From positions 6,770,921 through 6,834,920 of the forward strand of contig NC_054885.1 of NCBI RefSeq assembly GCF_018320785.1: a stretch of 64,000 nucleotides of DNA. The letters run 5' to 3'. The notes beneath the pieces were generated by a model. The model saw only the letters and a list, made by a program, of their open reading frames with translations. It was not told the origin of the DNA and did not search any database. Shown here piece after piece: positions 1 through 14,300 of the stretch (position 1 is the first letter of the stretch; every line of letters begins with the position of its first letter). A program made the position numbers and the translations under genes. The stretch is from Cheilinus undulatus (taxonomy: Eukaryota; Chordata; Actinopteri; Labriformes; Labridae).

Positions 1-2195
1 TCTTCACAGTAAAAGTATGCAGCTTTGTCACAGTCAAACAGATTGCATTGCTCTGCTGGTGTTAATGCCATTAGCCTCGCTGACTCATGCACAGTGAGTT
101 TATCTGAAGATTTTCCTGCTTCATTTGCAAAGACAGAGGCTGGCAGGGGTCTGAAAGAAGTTGGGGAGACCAATTTGTTTCAGCTCTTCCTGAGAGCTTT
201 GTCAGGTCAGGTATGGGAGCATAAGCTGGTCCGGCCCTTAGCAGCATCGACCTTAGTCCTGGACTGCTCTGGCCTCCTGATGGCCATCATCCAGGCCTGT
301 GCCATGCCAATGCCCCATCTCTCTGGGTTTCCTCCCAGCTGGCCGTTCACAGACCATCCCACCGGGTCCTGGGCGCCCAGGATGCAATGAGTTGGATCAG
401 GCTTAGGGAAGCGCGTCAGGTGCCCATAAAGCCAGTTTCAGTGTGTGAGCGTGACACACGTGTCTTGACCGTGACGCGCCTGAATTTTCAGTTTGTTTGC
501 ATGTTAACAGGTCAGAGCTGTCAGACTGCCTGCATGAGTGCTGCGTCTCATGTGCCTGATATGTGCTGCTCAGGCGCAAAGAATTTACAGATTTGGGGTC
601 TTGCCTATTTTTTCCATGCTGTGTGCCGTTATGGACCATAATAGACAGGAGAATGATAAATGGAGAGCCATATTTACTGTGTTGTAGCACCTATGAAAAT
701 CCACGTGGGTAGAATATGTTTACATTGTGTTTCTTGATGACCCAGAGAAGGTCGTTCTCTAAAGACTTACTATTAGTGAAGCTTTCTGTCTCCAAGCTGG
801 TAGAACATGTCACAGGAAAGATAAACATGGTGTGCTTTTTTGTGTTTTTCAAATTAAAAGCCCTGTTTGGCATTTCATTTAGAGAAACTCCTTTTGTTTG
901 TACAAAATGCTTTTACTTTGAATAGTTCCCAGCACACTTCCACTATACACCGAATCAAGTCGCTTGTGGGGAGGTTTATTGAGGTAAAACTTATGAAAAG
1001 TGACAGGGATTTGACAGCAGGGAGATGTGGCTGACACGCAGCAAACTCACGCCTTGTGTGAAAGCCGGGCACACGCAGCCAGTCTGAAATGTGCTTAAAA
1101 GTCCAGCTGCCGTTCCCGTATCAGGTTGCGAGTGGGTAGGGTGATGACGTGTATATGATGCAACCATTGAGCGACTTTCTGCATCTAGTAAACCTGTTTC
1201 ACACTCTTTCTTCTCCCAGTACATTCATTTCCATTTGAGAGCTTTGTGCACATGTGAAAACATCAAAATACAGAGAAGAACAAACAAAAAACCAGGATGA
1301 CTCTTCAGGGTGTTCACAGCATCATTGTCAAATGGAAACAAACATACTGGGGGTATAAAGAGTACAAAACAGATTTATTACATGTAAGAAGAGGCTGTTT
1401 GTTGCAGGATATAAACATCATCACTCTATCCACATGCTTGCAGGAATTTTCCTTATTTCCTTCCTTTTTGCACATCATTTCACCCCAGCTTTTTACCAAA
1501 TTATGACTGGGAGGCTGGCAAGAAAAGGTCCTGGTTAAATCAGCTTTAAAAATTTGGCTTTTTGTTTTCATACACGGAGCTCATCCTAAAAAACCCCGAG
1601 TTCTGTGGATGTGTGACAGCAAAATAAAAGAAAAACAAAAACCTAAACTAGCTTTCTTTAATTAAGAGATGATGTGACTGTTAACACATTCCTTCTTCTG
1701 ACTATGCTGTCTCCTGCTGTATAAAAGCTGCATGTTTGATGATATGCTTCAGATCCTGCTTGTCTTAGTGTGAAATTGATGCTGAGTTTGTCCTCAGTGC
1801 CTTTTCAAGGTGTGATATTTATGTCTTTGGGATGTATTGGCTTCATTATTAATGCCATGGTGGCCTGAACAGGGCTTTTGACAGCACCGTCATGGAAATT
1901 CACAGTGAAAACACCCTAAGAAAGTGACTAATTATCATCTCCTTTGTGTTCCTGTCAATTGTAAGTCATTAACTCTCACAAATCAATGACTAAAACATGG
2001 TTTCTGTGAATATTTGATAAAAAAGTGGAGTTTGTTTAATTGGTGAGCAGAGAAAATCAATCCATGTTGATGGTTATAGCTCAGATGGGGATCTGGCTAA
2101 TCTTCACACAATAACAATAAAAAAAAATCTCTTCCCTGGCACATCATCCGATGTGATTCATGCCATCTGGTGATTGAATGAGGTTGTTCTCATAC
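1..2195. other. srebf2 intron 15 (left end open), no exon seen
   Basis: Lies downstream of exon 15 in the minus-strand gene. I looked for the next SREBP-2 exon and found none. A GC-richer patch at about 230-380 is open for 121 codons on the plus strand but resembles no family I know and has poor coding character. The rest is AT-rich with nothing recognisable. Confidence 0.5.
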
Positions 2196-2305
2196 CTGGG
2201 GTGGTGGTGTGACTGGGAGGAGCTGAGAAGGGAGGAGGAGTGGAGGGAGAGTCCTCTGTGCAGCTGTTCAATAACTGGAGGAACTCCAGGGCGCTGGAAA
2301 ACTCC
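2196..2305 (-). CDS. srebf2: srebf2 coding exon 15 (last one in window)
   Basis: Residues 865-901 plus one base. Encodes [20 protein letters not shown] followed by a Pro/Ser/Thr-rich linker, matching mammalian EFSSALEYLKLLHSF. Acceptor GCGTCCGTCAG, donor GTATGA. The next exon, expected to hold the CRWW-type segment, was not found in 1-2195. Confidence 0.9.
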
Positions 2306-5300
2306 CTGACGGACGCAGACCACACAGAGAGGAAGATCAGGTTTACAGATGCACAATAACTCATTAATTCATGTCAAAACATTTTGCCTACATGTGCCTC
2401 ACCCTGAGTCGTTCTTGTGTTTGCCTCCTTCAGAGTCGCTCTGCGGCTGGATGAGTGTGTGAACGGCTCTCTCTAGAAGCTTCCTGCAGAAACAGCGATG
2501 AAGCTGAGCGATGGGGTCGGCTGGAAAGGGAACAAGGGGAATAATGAAACTGTAGGGCACACATCGTTTCAGCAACATTCAATTCTACAAAACCAAGGGA
2601 ACAGTGAATTCTTTCAGCATCACGAAGAAACAAAGTAATGCAATAAGAGTTTCCAGGTAGGCTCACAGGGCTACCTCTTGGAGGTGAGCTGCTTTCAGCT
2701 TGTGCCAGCCTGGGTATCCCTCCACATTTACCACAAACCTTTGGAGTGACTTTATACAAGACGAAACAAATCCAAAGAAATAAAGGGTCAAGAGGATGGA
2801 TATGGAGCAGACTATCTTGTTCACTTATTCCTCAAACTTTGTCTAGAATGAGTGAAAACAGTACCTACTAGAATTGTCACAACACCAGAATTCTGATACG
2901 ATACCAGTTAGGATGAAATAATATTAATGCCTGTTACGATACCACAGCCAGTAAAATGATCTCCTGGACACCCAAAACTCCTTAATTTATTCCTTTTATT
3001 TCAAACCTGCACATAAGAAAGATTTGCTAAACAGTAAACATAACAACAGGCAAAATAAGATTTCCCCAAAACATTGTACAAGGCCTACCTAAAATCAAAT
3101 ATTTCCTCTGAAATACCATTAATAAATCAGATGATGTGTATGGAGGAATTCTGCTCTGTAGTTTGTATTTTTTCTTATTTAGGACATTTTATGTTCATGC
3201 AGGGCTGTGAAGCTGCCATCAGTCTGCATGTTTGGATGTAAAGGAAGACTTTTAGAAACCAGGAGACATCACTGTCTCTCTCATCTGCTCTCTATCTTTC
3301 TGTAACAGACACTAGTGTTAATGCCTGCATCTTTACAAGATGCTACGAAGACTTCATATAATACATTTACCAACTGCTGAATCAAACAATCAGCAAGGAC
3401 AGAGAGAGGGGCACATCTTAAGCATCAGTCAAACAAAATCTTGAATCCTTCTTCATGTCTGTGCAAAGGTTTTGTTGTTTTTCTAACTTCTTGAGAGCGT
3501 AACCACTGTGATATACTCAAGAAATAACATCTTCTCTCTCTGTTTCAATGCTTTAATTTAGCAACAGGACGCTGGCACTCACTCTTACTTGATCAGCCAT
3601 AGCTGAGTGTTGTTTCTCTCTGTCTCTGCTCCCAGCATCTTTGGGTTGAATATGCATGTATATCTGTGCTTTTTCTTCAAAATTTTGGTACTACTGAATG
3701 TAAAACTAGTGGATATTATATGGATTAAAGAAAATTATATCCAAAAAGTATTAAAGTATTGAAAATACTGCCAACTTAACAGTAACAAACTTAACCATGC
3801 ATATGTAGGAAATAAAATTGCCTTTTTTGCAGGAAAACAAAACAAATTGTTAGTCAAGTAAAATACAACGTACAAATCCTGGGCGTACCTGGGTCTCTCT
3901 CAGAGGTGAACACCCCCACAGTGCTTTCTGACTTCACTGACCAATCACAGCTCAGAAAGAACTGCCGACCCAAAGGTGTGAAGAGCCAGCGCAGGCAGTC
4001 AGGGATCTGCTTGGTCTCTGATTGGTTGGCCACGCTCTCCGCACAGCTCAGCAGATAACCCTGGGATGAAGACATCAGAAAATAATGTTAGTGATGCAAA
4101 GAAAAGTGAAACAAAGTTATGAAAATATCAGTGACTGAAGACAAAGGATGGGCTAGAGGCTCACAGGTAAGCAGGTGAGGTGGTGGCCCAGGATGGTGCG
4201 CAGGGCTGTCGCTGCAGTGATATAGATCTCAGTGAGCTGGGCAGCGGGCAGCTTGCCTTGGGCACTCTCGCTGAGGTTTACAGCGCTCAGAGACAGAGAC
4301 AGAGCCCACAGACTGCTACGCTGAGGAAGCTTTCCTGCAAAGGTGCAAAGACAAAACTTAAATCTTCGTAGTTAAATGAAAATAAGTTGCAGGATTAGTC
4401 AGCAATGATTAGCATCACAGTTCTGAAGCTCTTTTTCTTGCAGTGGTAACGAATCAGCTGTCAGTATCATCTGACTTTGACTATCATCTGTTAGTGTGAC
4501 ATCCCCAGTGTGCAGAATCAGCTCTGAGTCATCCACACTCACCTGTGAGCTGCAGCTGACTCAGCCGGTGGTAAACCAGCGCGGCATCTCTCGCACTCGT
4601 CCTGGCCTCCTCCCCCTCGTGCTTCCCCCTCACTTGATGAACGAGCCAGCCCAGGGGAGTTGGGCGATGCAGGAAGTAGCGAATCACGTTCCAGCACAGG
4701 GAGCAGACCAGGTCGAGGTTAGTGGAGGGAAAAGCTCGAGTCAAGATGGACAGGCAGGTTTCTAAACTGGCTGATGCTGCCGTGTAATCACCCTGCAGAG
4801 GAGAGATAACGGGGAAAACAGTGAGAAAATTTACAAAGATGGAAGAGAGGAGGGGGAGTGCTGTGAAAGTCATGACTAAGATGTGAACAGGGTTCAAACA
4901 GGTGCTTAAAATAGAGTCAGGCAGGGACTGGGCAGCTAACTGAGACTTCAAAACTGAGAGATTCAACCAAGCTGTGTTAGTATTCTTCAAAAGTGACAAA
5001 AAATAACATGCTTTCTTTTTTAAAGACACTGAACTGCCAATATTTATGCCACCTCATGGAATATGAGCACTTTTATCATTATATGACCTAGATTTGGACA
5101 TGCTTCTTCAGTTTTTTCTTTTGAAATCTTCATTAGTAAGAGCTACGGGAGTGCCAGCGCTGCTGATGCATTTCCATCTTTAAGTGTGGGTAGAACTGCA
5201 ACTAAATGAAATAGAGCAATAATTCTTTTTGCATATAAAACCAGAAGAGTAACACTAACACATCACACATTTAATGAGTCCCAGAGAACCGTTTCCTTCC

Positions 5301-8300
5301 AGAAATATCCTTCTTTTGCAGAAATGTAGTAAAAAGTGCACACATTAAAAACAATCTACTATAATATGTTTCGGACCGCTGCCTTTCACAGCACTTCCTA
5401 CTATGCGTGTACGTGAGGATGTATGATGATGTTTTGGCTGCAGGAAATCTATCGCATTGTTTTCTTGCAGGTCACAAGTCACACTTGTTATTGTTTCAAT
5501 GTGGTCTTCTGCAAACATTTGTATGTTCCGATGTATCTGGCACACTTAGAGACTTGATTGCACTACTGTGAATAGTTTACTTTTTATAAACATGCTGTAT
5601 AATTGAGCACAATTTAATTTTATCTTCGTTTTTTCTTCTATGGTAGGTCATAAAGGGTTAAGCAACACAAAACACATAAAAATCAGTACTGTCAATTGCT
5701 TAAAAAGGCCTATTGTGATAACTCACAAAAGAGGCTGTGATAAATTACAATTAAAGCTAAATTAGGCTAAATATTTAAAAAATACTGGATATATTTCAAA
5801 TTAGAATGTAAAGAAGCAACTTGAAGGCTACGGTACATAACCTGTCTAGCTGATACAGGATTCTGAGGTGACCAATTTGTATTGACACCCAATTTTACAA
5901 TGATGCAGCATGTTAAGGAGACCTATATTTCATGACAAGATAATGTGTATTAATGGGGCTTCTTAACAATCAGTTTTGATTGATGGTTTAATTATACCAC
6001 TCTTTAAAGGCCTGATTTTGTTCCGTCCTATGTCAGTACCTCTGTGAGGTATTTCTGTATGGTGCTATTATTGTAGCAAAACTATTTTCAAATGCATACA
6101 AAGATCTGTACACAAATCTGCAAATGCCTGTGAGCCTGTGCTGAGGGAAACAAACCCAGTGCTTATGCTTACAGATCTGAGTACACATTTGCGGATCTTG
6201 CAGATTTCAGTTGTAACTGATGGCTTGTGAGTATTTTGACAACTTGAAGGAAAAAAGAGTGAGTTTTCTGAACCAAAATGTACTAAGTCCACAATTACAA
6301 CAAGTCTTCATATATGCAGATTAATATATGCGTTTGTGGATCTTTGCAAAGACTTGCAAATCTTTTCACAGATATACAAATCTTCACGCATATTTGCACA
6401 TCTGTGGACGCATGCATTTGTAGATTTGTGCACTTGTTTGCAAATCTACCAATGTATTTGCAGATTTGTGTACAGATCTTTGTATGCATCTGCAAATAGT
6501 TTTGCAACAATAACAGCTCCATAATTCTGAGACTCGTGGCAGAAATGTATGTTTGATATATAAGTGAATAAACAATAAAGACATTAATGTCTCTGCATGC
6601 AATGGCAGCCATATACATGCATTTTAGCTTGATTGCTCCATCTTCTTCAGAGGGTTAATCTTTACTCACTCTGTTGAGATGCAGGTCGGCTTGCTTGCGA
6701 TGTCTCCAGAACGACACAGATTTCGGTGAGTGAAGCGGTGTGACTGGCTCCCACAGGTAGAGGACCCGGACACAGCCCCACACGGCTCCTACTCCACTCA
6801 GCACCCAAACCATCACCCAAGGAAGAAGGCAGCGCAGCCAGGAGGCTAGAGGAGATTGAACACGAGTTATTACACATCTTGGAATGATCACGTTTCAATC
6901 AGAACTCAGTCATGGTTCAAAGACGAGCGTTGGCTCTGCTCACCAAAGTCCTGTGAGTGATGGGGAACAGAGACAAGGGATCTAGATGCTCCGTGTCCTG
7001 CAGAAAGGCCAGAGCTCCCTGAATCCTCAGAGTCCAACAGAGATGGCAGCGGGTTTAAGGACAGGCAGAAGAAGGTCAGGGCACAGAGAAGCAGACGAGA
7101 ACCGTCCATCACTCCGACAGAAGAGGGCGAGTCTGGTTCACTCTTCAGCTAGCAAGAAGAAACACAGAAAACGGATAAATAATAATGAATAACCAGCTTT
7201 CATCACCAGCTTATTTGCAATAGGAAAGAAGGCAAATTACTGGTTCGTGATCCAGTAAGGGGCTCCCTGGCTCTGAGTCCACACAGTAGGGCGAGAACTG
7301 AGGAGGGGAACCAGATCCAGAGTCCGAGGCTGGAGGTGACATCATTACTATTTCCTGTTTGAGCTCCACGTCTTCAGACAGAATCACCGGCTCTGAGAGA
7401 GAAGAAGGAAGTAATTTAAATATCCAGCAACAGCAGATTATCCTACGTTTAAGAGATTATAACACTCACTGTTCTTCTGGTTCGCCATCTTCAGAGCCAA
7501 GTTCTCCTGTCGTAGTTTGTGGTTCACCTGCTGTAGGTATTTGATGTAGTCTATGGCCTTCCTCAGGACACCCGACTTATGCATCTACAAAGAAAGATAT
7601 GAGGAGCCAAATTCAATAAAAGAGTCAGATTGGAGAGCTTTATTCCAAATTTGAAACAGTGAAAAAGTATGGGTCACTACAATCATGTTTAAATGTTTTG
7701 CCATGACCAAGTTAGACTCAAAATTATTAATACTTTTGATACCATATGTTTTAAATGATACATTATGTGATATTTTAATGATTTATGGCACCACAAAAGG
7801 ACCAAATCTTTTACCAAAACTGCCACAAGAGAGAGCACCATCAAAATGTCTACATGTAGACAGCTTGAATGAGTTTGCCTGCATTTTTGGTCATTTAAAA
7901 CAAAAAACAAACTCAATATTTAATGCATTTAGCTAATATCTTTACTTGTGGTTTGATTTTTACTTGCATCATAGGAACAGTTAAAACAATTCTAGTTGGA
8001 GCCACTAACCTTTGCATCATTACCCATGACTAGGTCTCTGAGCTCCACGATCTTGTCATTGATGGACGAGCGGTACCTCTTCTCGATGATGTTGTGGGTC
8101 GTCCTCCTCTCACCTTCCTTCACCACTCCCCCCGGGCCGACGACTCCTCCAATCACCTGCGCTGGCTCCACGCTCGCTCGGCCTCCATTCGTGCAGTGGG
8201 AAGAGCCGGGCTGCAGCTGCTTGATGGGCAGCTTGTCTCCTCCGCCCATCATGACGGGAACGGTGGTCAGGATGTTGCTGCTCATCAGCGTCTGGAGGCA

Positions 8301-11300
8301 GAAACCAGAAACAGAACATTCAGGTGGGAACTCTCGAATTATTATTTTAAATCGTTAATAGCGCTGAATCAAGGTCAAATTCACAAATTCATGATTTGGA
8401 GGAAAAACATGCCAGGTTTCTGCAGTTTGCTCTTGGTTTTGCATCTGAACCCTCTGCTGCACAGAGAAGCGGTTGCAAAATCAATTGCAAGAATGTCAGG
8501 CAAACTCAGGGCCAGCAAAATCATGGTCCATTATAAAGTTAAACTGTGGTGTTTTATATTTAACCTGAATAATAACCACTCTTATCAAAGAAACAAATCT
8601 TAATCCATTTGTGTAGTAAGTATCCCTCATAAAAATGTAAATTCTATGTTAAAAATAGTTAAAATGGGTTAATAATGGCAAAAAATGGTGGGAAAGGTGG
8701 TGAAATTTGATTTTAAAAGTAGCAGAAATGGGTTAGAAATGGCAAAAATTTGATGGACGTGCGAAGAAATAACCAAAAATGGCAAAAATGGGTTAAAGTG
8801 GCAAAAATGGGCATATTAAGTAGTAAAAGGGGATTCAAAGTGGCTGAAATGGCGTTTAAGTGGCAGAAATAGGTGGAAATTTGTGAAATGGGATGAAAAT
8901 TGATATAAAGTGGCAAAAAAGTGTTAGTAGAGGCAGAAAAAGTCAGAAACTGGCAAAATGGGCATATCAAATTATGAAATGTGGCTTAAAAAGTGGTCCA
9001 AGGGTGTAATAGTGGCAATAATGTGTCAACAGAGCCAACAATATACAGAGAGTTACTAGATTTGGTTTAGAAGTGGCAAAAACAGGCAGAAAAGAGTGGT
9101 GGAAAGGGTTTAAAATTGACAAAAAATGGGTTTTAAATTGCAAAAGTGGGTTAAAATTAGGCAAAAGTGGTGAAAAGTGGCAACAGTGTAATTCAAAAAT
9201 GTTCAGCTTTGTTTGGGTTCTTTAATTTTGTTTGCTAATGCACCTGTCAAAGCTCAAGCCCTTTACAAATAAAGTTACTAGCATTGTGATTTTATATGTT
9301 AGCTGTTTACCGGTACTTGTAGAGCCGTGTTCTGGATGGGTGTGGTTAGGGTGGTGATCCCTGTGGGACTCTGCATCGTCGACAACACCTGTGTGCCATC
9401 TGGTTTGAGTGTCGTAAGAACGAGTGAGTCTGTCTTCAAGATCTGAGGCTGCTGCACCAAAACCTGAGGGAAAAAGATATTCAAAAGATCAACATAAGAC
9501 TAATATAGATTATTATAGAAGCTTATAGAGTTATAGAAACTTAAATTTAAGGCATTTTGCTCAGGCCTCCTGTAGCTGCAGCCGCATTACTTACAGGTAC
9601 TTGTTGCACCTGCTGTTGCACGGTATGGACTGCAGTGGGCGCTGTGGATAGAGTCTGGATGGTCTGACCACTCGGTGTCAGGACACGCTGGTGCTGAATG
9701 GTGACTGGTTGGAGCTGTGGTGACGTCATAATGCTCTGCACTTGTGGTTGAAGGACTTTAAACAGCAGGGAGACAAGGAGAGGGATGATTGTTTACATTT
9801 AGATTAAAAAATACAGTATTTTTAAGAAGTGATAAGATGTCACTGTTACAGACAACTTTCTAATCCTGCATTAGGTCACCTTGAAAACCAGGAGCAGGGC
9901 TCTGGTGGCAGATTACAGGGTTCTGGATGAATCGCCCACCATTGGAGGTGATCATCACAGTCTGGGCCGCCTGTGTTTGGATGGGCAGCGGCGTCTGGCT
10001 GTGGGTCTGGACCAGGGTGTGGCCTGGGAAGCTCTGAGTCTGCACTGGAATCCCCTGGGTGTGCATCTGATTAAAACAACACAAATAAACTATCTAGTTT
10101 CCCCTCAAAGATAATAAAAGTTGAATTACATGTAAGAGAGTTTTTCTGCATTTCAGTGCACATTTATTTCAGTCAAGACAATAAACTCGGTCTTCCAGGC
10201 CGGCTGCTTTTTGCTGAGGTGTGCACGGCTGTTTGCAGGGATGCTGAGCTGAATAATATATTTTACAGTCTGTCGGTGCTCTGGAATGTCTCTCCTGTCA
10301 GCAGAAGCTTTTTAAAACAGAGGACGGGAACAGAAAATGAAGCCACACTCCCTACAACAGACAGCATAACAGTAGCTGAAGAGACTGACACCTTAAAAGG
10401 AGTGACGGACTGAAGACTACAGCTCTAGTCCAGCACTGCTGCAGTTTACAGCAAATACAGAACCACAAGGCAACAAAAAATGTACATTTATTTTGATACC
10501 TTGTGTTTTGAAACAATTTAAATGATCTACAAGTACCAAAAAACTGCATCTTCTGTCATAAATCGACTAAATGCTGCCCTTTTGGAAAATCTGTTCGCCT
10601 AATGAAGGTCAAGTATTGAAACGTTGCAAATAAATGATGAATTTGTGCATGTAAGACAACGTTCAGGACTTTTTTTAGGACTTTTTTGCTGTACACATTT
10701 TCCTCTAAAGCACTTGTCCAGTGATGTAGACTGTGGACAATCACCAAGTCCAATGCCAAGCATTAATGGAGTGGTGTAAGAAAGAGAAACCTTAGAAAGA
10801 AGATCTAGCACACTACAGAAAGGCAGATAAAACTAACGTATTCCACTTGAACCAGCTCTAGCAAGGCATTAGCTATGTAACACATTTAATACAGGGTTTG
10901 CTGGGTGAAGCAATATCAGACAGTAAGTACCTGGATGGTGGGCTGGGCTGTCGGTTGGGGCTGAGGCTGGATGGGCTGCACCATCTGAGGCCTCGGCTGC
11001 AGGAGCGGCGGGGTGCGGGTCACCTGCTGCTGCCCTGTGGACACAGTGGTGGGGGAGGGGGTCTGTGCGGGAGTGAGGGGAGGGGTGAGGGGCACAGACT
11101 GGGGGGAGAGCGTCTGGGACGGGGTGAGGCTGCTGTTGGAGTTCTGGTAGGTAGCTGGAGTCGGTGTCTGAGGGGTTTGAGGAGTTGGTCGGGGGTTGGT
11201 GTTGGTGGAGACTCCGCTCTGAGCGGAGGCCATCTGGTCCTCAAACAGGTCTGGGAAGTCCCCGACCTGGTTACTGACGAACTGAAGCATCTCTGAGGAG

Positions 11301-14300
11301 AGAAAGATAAAATGGAGATGAGAATCAGAAATACTTATTTATAACAGAGGGGAGATGTTAGGACTTGTAGACTTAGCACAAAAAGTAAGGTATTTTCAGC
11401 ACCTGTGAGCATGAGCTCAACCAACATACTCAGCTCTGCTGCTCATCCCATAAATGCATGTTCCTTATCAATGTGGCACCATTAAAAAGAGAAATAAACA
11501 GGTTTTCCAATGGTATAAGAGCTATTGCCAAGAAGCGCTACGAAACATAGATTTCTGTACTTTTTCTGCTAGGTTTAGTTACACTTCTATGTAAGACGAA
11601 AGTATGATGATGCATAATACCAGACATGCAAAAAAATAAGTAAAACATGCCAATTATATGTAAAACTTTCAAGAACCAAGGAACTTTGGCGTAGTACTGT
11701 TTTGTTTTTAACTTCAGCTCAAAGTCTGAATGGTAAGCACACACTGATTGCCAACATAAGTGGAAATTTGGACAGTTCTGGTGTCAAAAGTATGAAAGTT
11801 CCAAAACATTTGTTAACATAAAATAATAAGTCTACTTTAAATGTACAGTATCACTTTAAATCCCAGTATCGTTGTGTGCCAATAAAGAGCGTTGTCTAAC
11901 TCTAAATAATGAAGTGAAACTTGTAGAACAACATTTCTGCTCTAAATCCTCTGACTAATCATGACTTAACTAAAAAACCTCTAAGCTCAGGTCTAAGTGT
12001 TGCTGCACCAGGATGTAATCATCTTTATATTGAGCTTACATGTCCTTGAGAGTGAACCTGTCCTCTGAAATCAAACCTGAAACCACACTAGATCTGGCCA
12101 GATAAAACTCGCGAAGCACGAGATAGAACTGGAGTGGCCTTGAGTTGGCACATGCACTCACATAAACAGCCTCTGTTGTGGTCATAAATCAGTGAACAGA
12201 TTGTACTGAAAGCAAAAGGCCTTCAGGAGGATAGCCTTGAAAAAGTGTGTTGTAATTTTACTGATGGCCCACAAAGACAATGTAGGCAGATAAAAAGGCT
12301 CTTAGATAAAGATTGAAGCAGCACAGAGAGGCCTGATGGATGGATGGATGGTACCTTAGTGAGGATGAATGTGAGCTAAAACTGATGATACACCTGCAAG
12401 AGAAACCAATTCACAGCGTGCTTCTTCAGAAGATTCAACAGGGATGTTTCTTATCAGAGACTGTCTTGATGGAAAAGCGGTGCTGTATTTACTGAGTGTT
12501 AGAAAAAGTGGACTAAACACAGTTGTAGCCAGTCATCAGGCTCAAACTGTCATTTTTGAGGGTACAGTTTGCCATGTTATTTGATTGGATTTACTAAAAA
12601 AGTTTGAGCTTTGACTTGAAGGCCTGTATATGAACATTTCAGGAGAGCATCTCTGTTTAATTTATATCAGGAAGAAATGTGACGGCACACACAAGGCCGT
12701 CCATAAGGGGGGATGAAGGGAAAAGCTTGCAAGGGCCCAACCAAATATGAAAGCAAGAATTTATTCATTTATTTATGCTGAAGTATAAGGCCTTCTTTGA
12801 TTCTCAATCCTGTTTCTTTAAACTGAGCTGAAATGGGTTTAAAGTGGCAAAAATGGGCTAGCAGAAGTAAAAAATAAGCTGCAAACCAGCAAAAATAGCT
12901 TAAAAATGGTAAAAAAAGGACAAAAAAGTGGTGAAAAAGGCTCACCAGTGACACAAATCAGTGTAACATAGAGTAAATTGCAGATAAAAATGGCAAAAAT
13001 GGCATTTAAGTGGTAAAAAGGGGTTTAATAGTAGCGAAAATGGGTTTATAGATGCAACAGAAGGCAAAATTTGCAAAGAAAATGGGTTAATAGAGGCAAA
13101 CAGGCAGAGGAGGTGAAGGAAAGGGTGGAAAAAGTGGTAAATATGCTTCAAAGTGGGCAGAGAAGGTGGTGAAATGGGATGAGAAGAGGAAACATTTGTG
13201 AACAGAGCCAAAAATGGGTCAAAAGCAGCACAAACAGCAGCAAAAAAGTGGTGAAAAGTGTGCAAAACTGGGTTAACAGAAGCAAAAAGTAAGTGGAAAA
13301 TCACAAAAATGGCTTAAAAATGGTAAAAAAAAAAAAAAAAAAAAAAAAAAGGACAAAAAAGTGGTGAAAAGGGTTAACAAGTGACAAAAATGAGCGTAAC
13401 ACAGCGTGAGATTATGTTAAAATGGGAAAAAATTGGGATAAAAAGTTGTGAAAAGGGGTAATAGTAACAAAAATAGGTCTATAGGCAACAGAAGGCAAAA
13501 TTGGCACAGAAAAGTGGTGGAAAGGGTTGAAAAAGTTGCAAAAAGGCTTAAATATTTCAAAACTGGCAGAGGAGGTGGTGAAATATGACTAAAAGTGGAA
13601 AATTGGTTAACAGAGGCAAAAAGGGTCAAAGTGGCAAAAACGGTAACAAAAGAAATTGATGAAAAGTGGCAAAGATGGGTGAAAAGAGGATAAAAGTGGC
13701 ACAACAACAATCCAACAACAGTTTGACACACTTCTCAGCTAAAAATGAATTAACTGTTAGCTGGGATGCTAGCACCAATGCTACTGATCCAAGACACAAA
13801 CACTGATATCATCAATAAATCACAGCTGGGGAGGGCTCATTCTCTGGGTGTCAATTCTGTGGGCGGCCTGAGTACAAATAACTTGATTATATGACCACAA
13901 CTTTGTGGGATTGGGCAGTATCCAATGTCAAACTACGTTTGTACTTTTGTTGTATTGTCAAACCTTTTTGGAAGCTGTCCTTCCTTTTTAAAAACACATT
14001 GTGGTGACTTTTTGCAATTATTTAATGGACTGAAGCGATGAAAGAAATATGGGGAGAGGGAGTGGGTTAAGACATACGCCAAACAGCACCAGGATCAGGA
14101 TTTGAACCTGTAACTGGTACATCGAGGACTGTAGCCTCTTTAAGCTTCTGCTGTGAGCTAAACTGGTGCCCTACTTCTGCTCACTTCTGACCAAACACTT
14201 GCTGACAATCAGAGCATGCACCCGTGTGCCTCTTCATGCATTTCATTCAGCTCATTCAGAGAAAAGTTTCCTCTATAAAACAACAGGCATTCTCAACGTT

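Noticed and set aside
25..390. Plus-strand open frame of 121 codons at the left edge
   Set aside because: No recognisable domain, and the region lies within an srebf2 intron. Length is explained by a local GC-rich patch.
6295..6618. Open frames on both strands rich in Cys, Ile and Lys
   Set aside because: They come from the short repeat units of the inverted-end element and have no coding meaning.
8640..9190. Possible CRISPR-like or bacterial repeat array
   Set aside because: Units are degenerate, have no spacers, and recur in four dispersed copies in a eukaryotic intron.
1..11292. miR-33, which lies in an SREBF2 intron in vertebrates
   Set aside because: I looked for the mature GTGCATTGTAGTTGCATTGC on both strands and did not find it. 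In human it lies in intron 16, which would be beyond the left edge.
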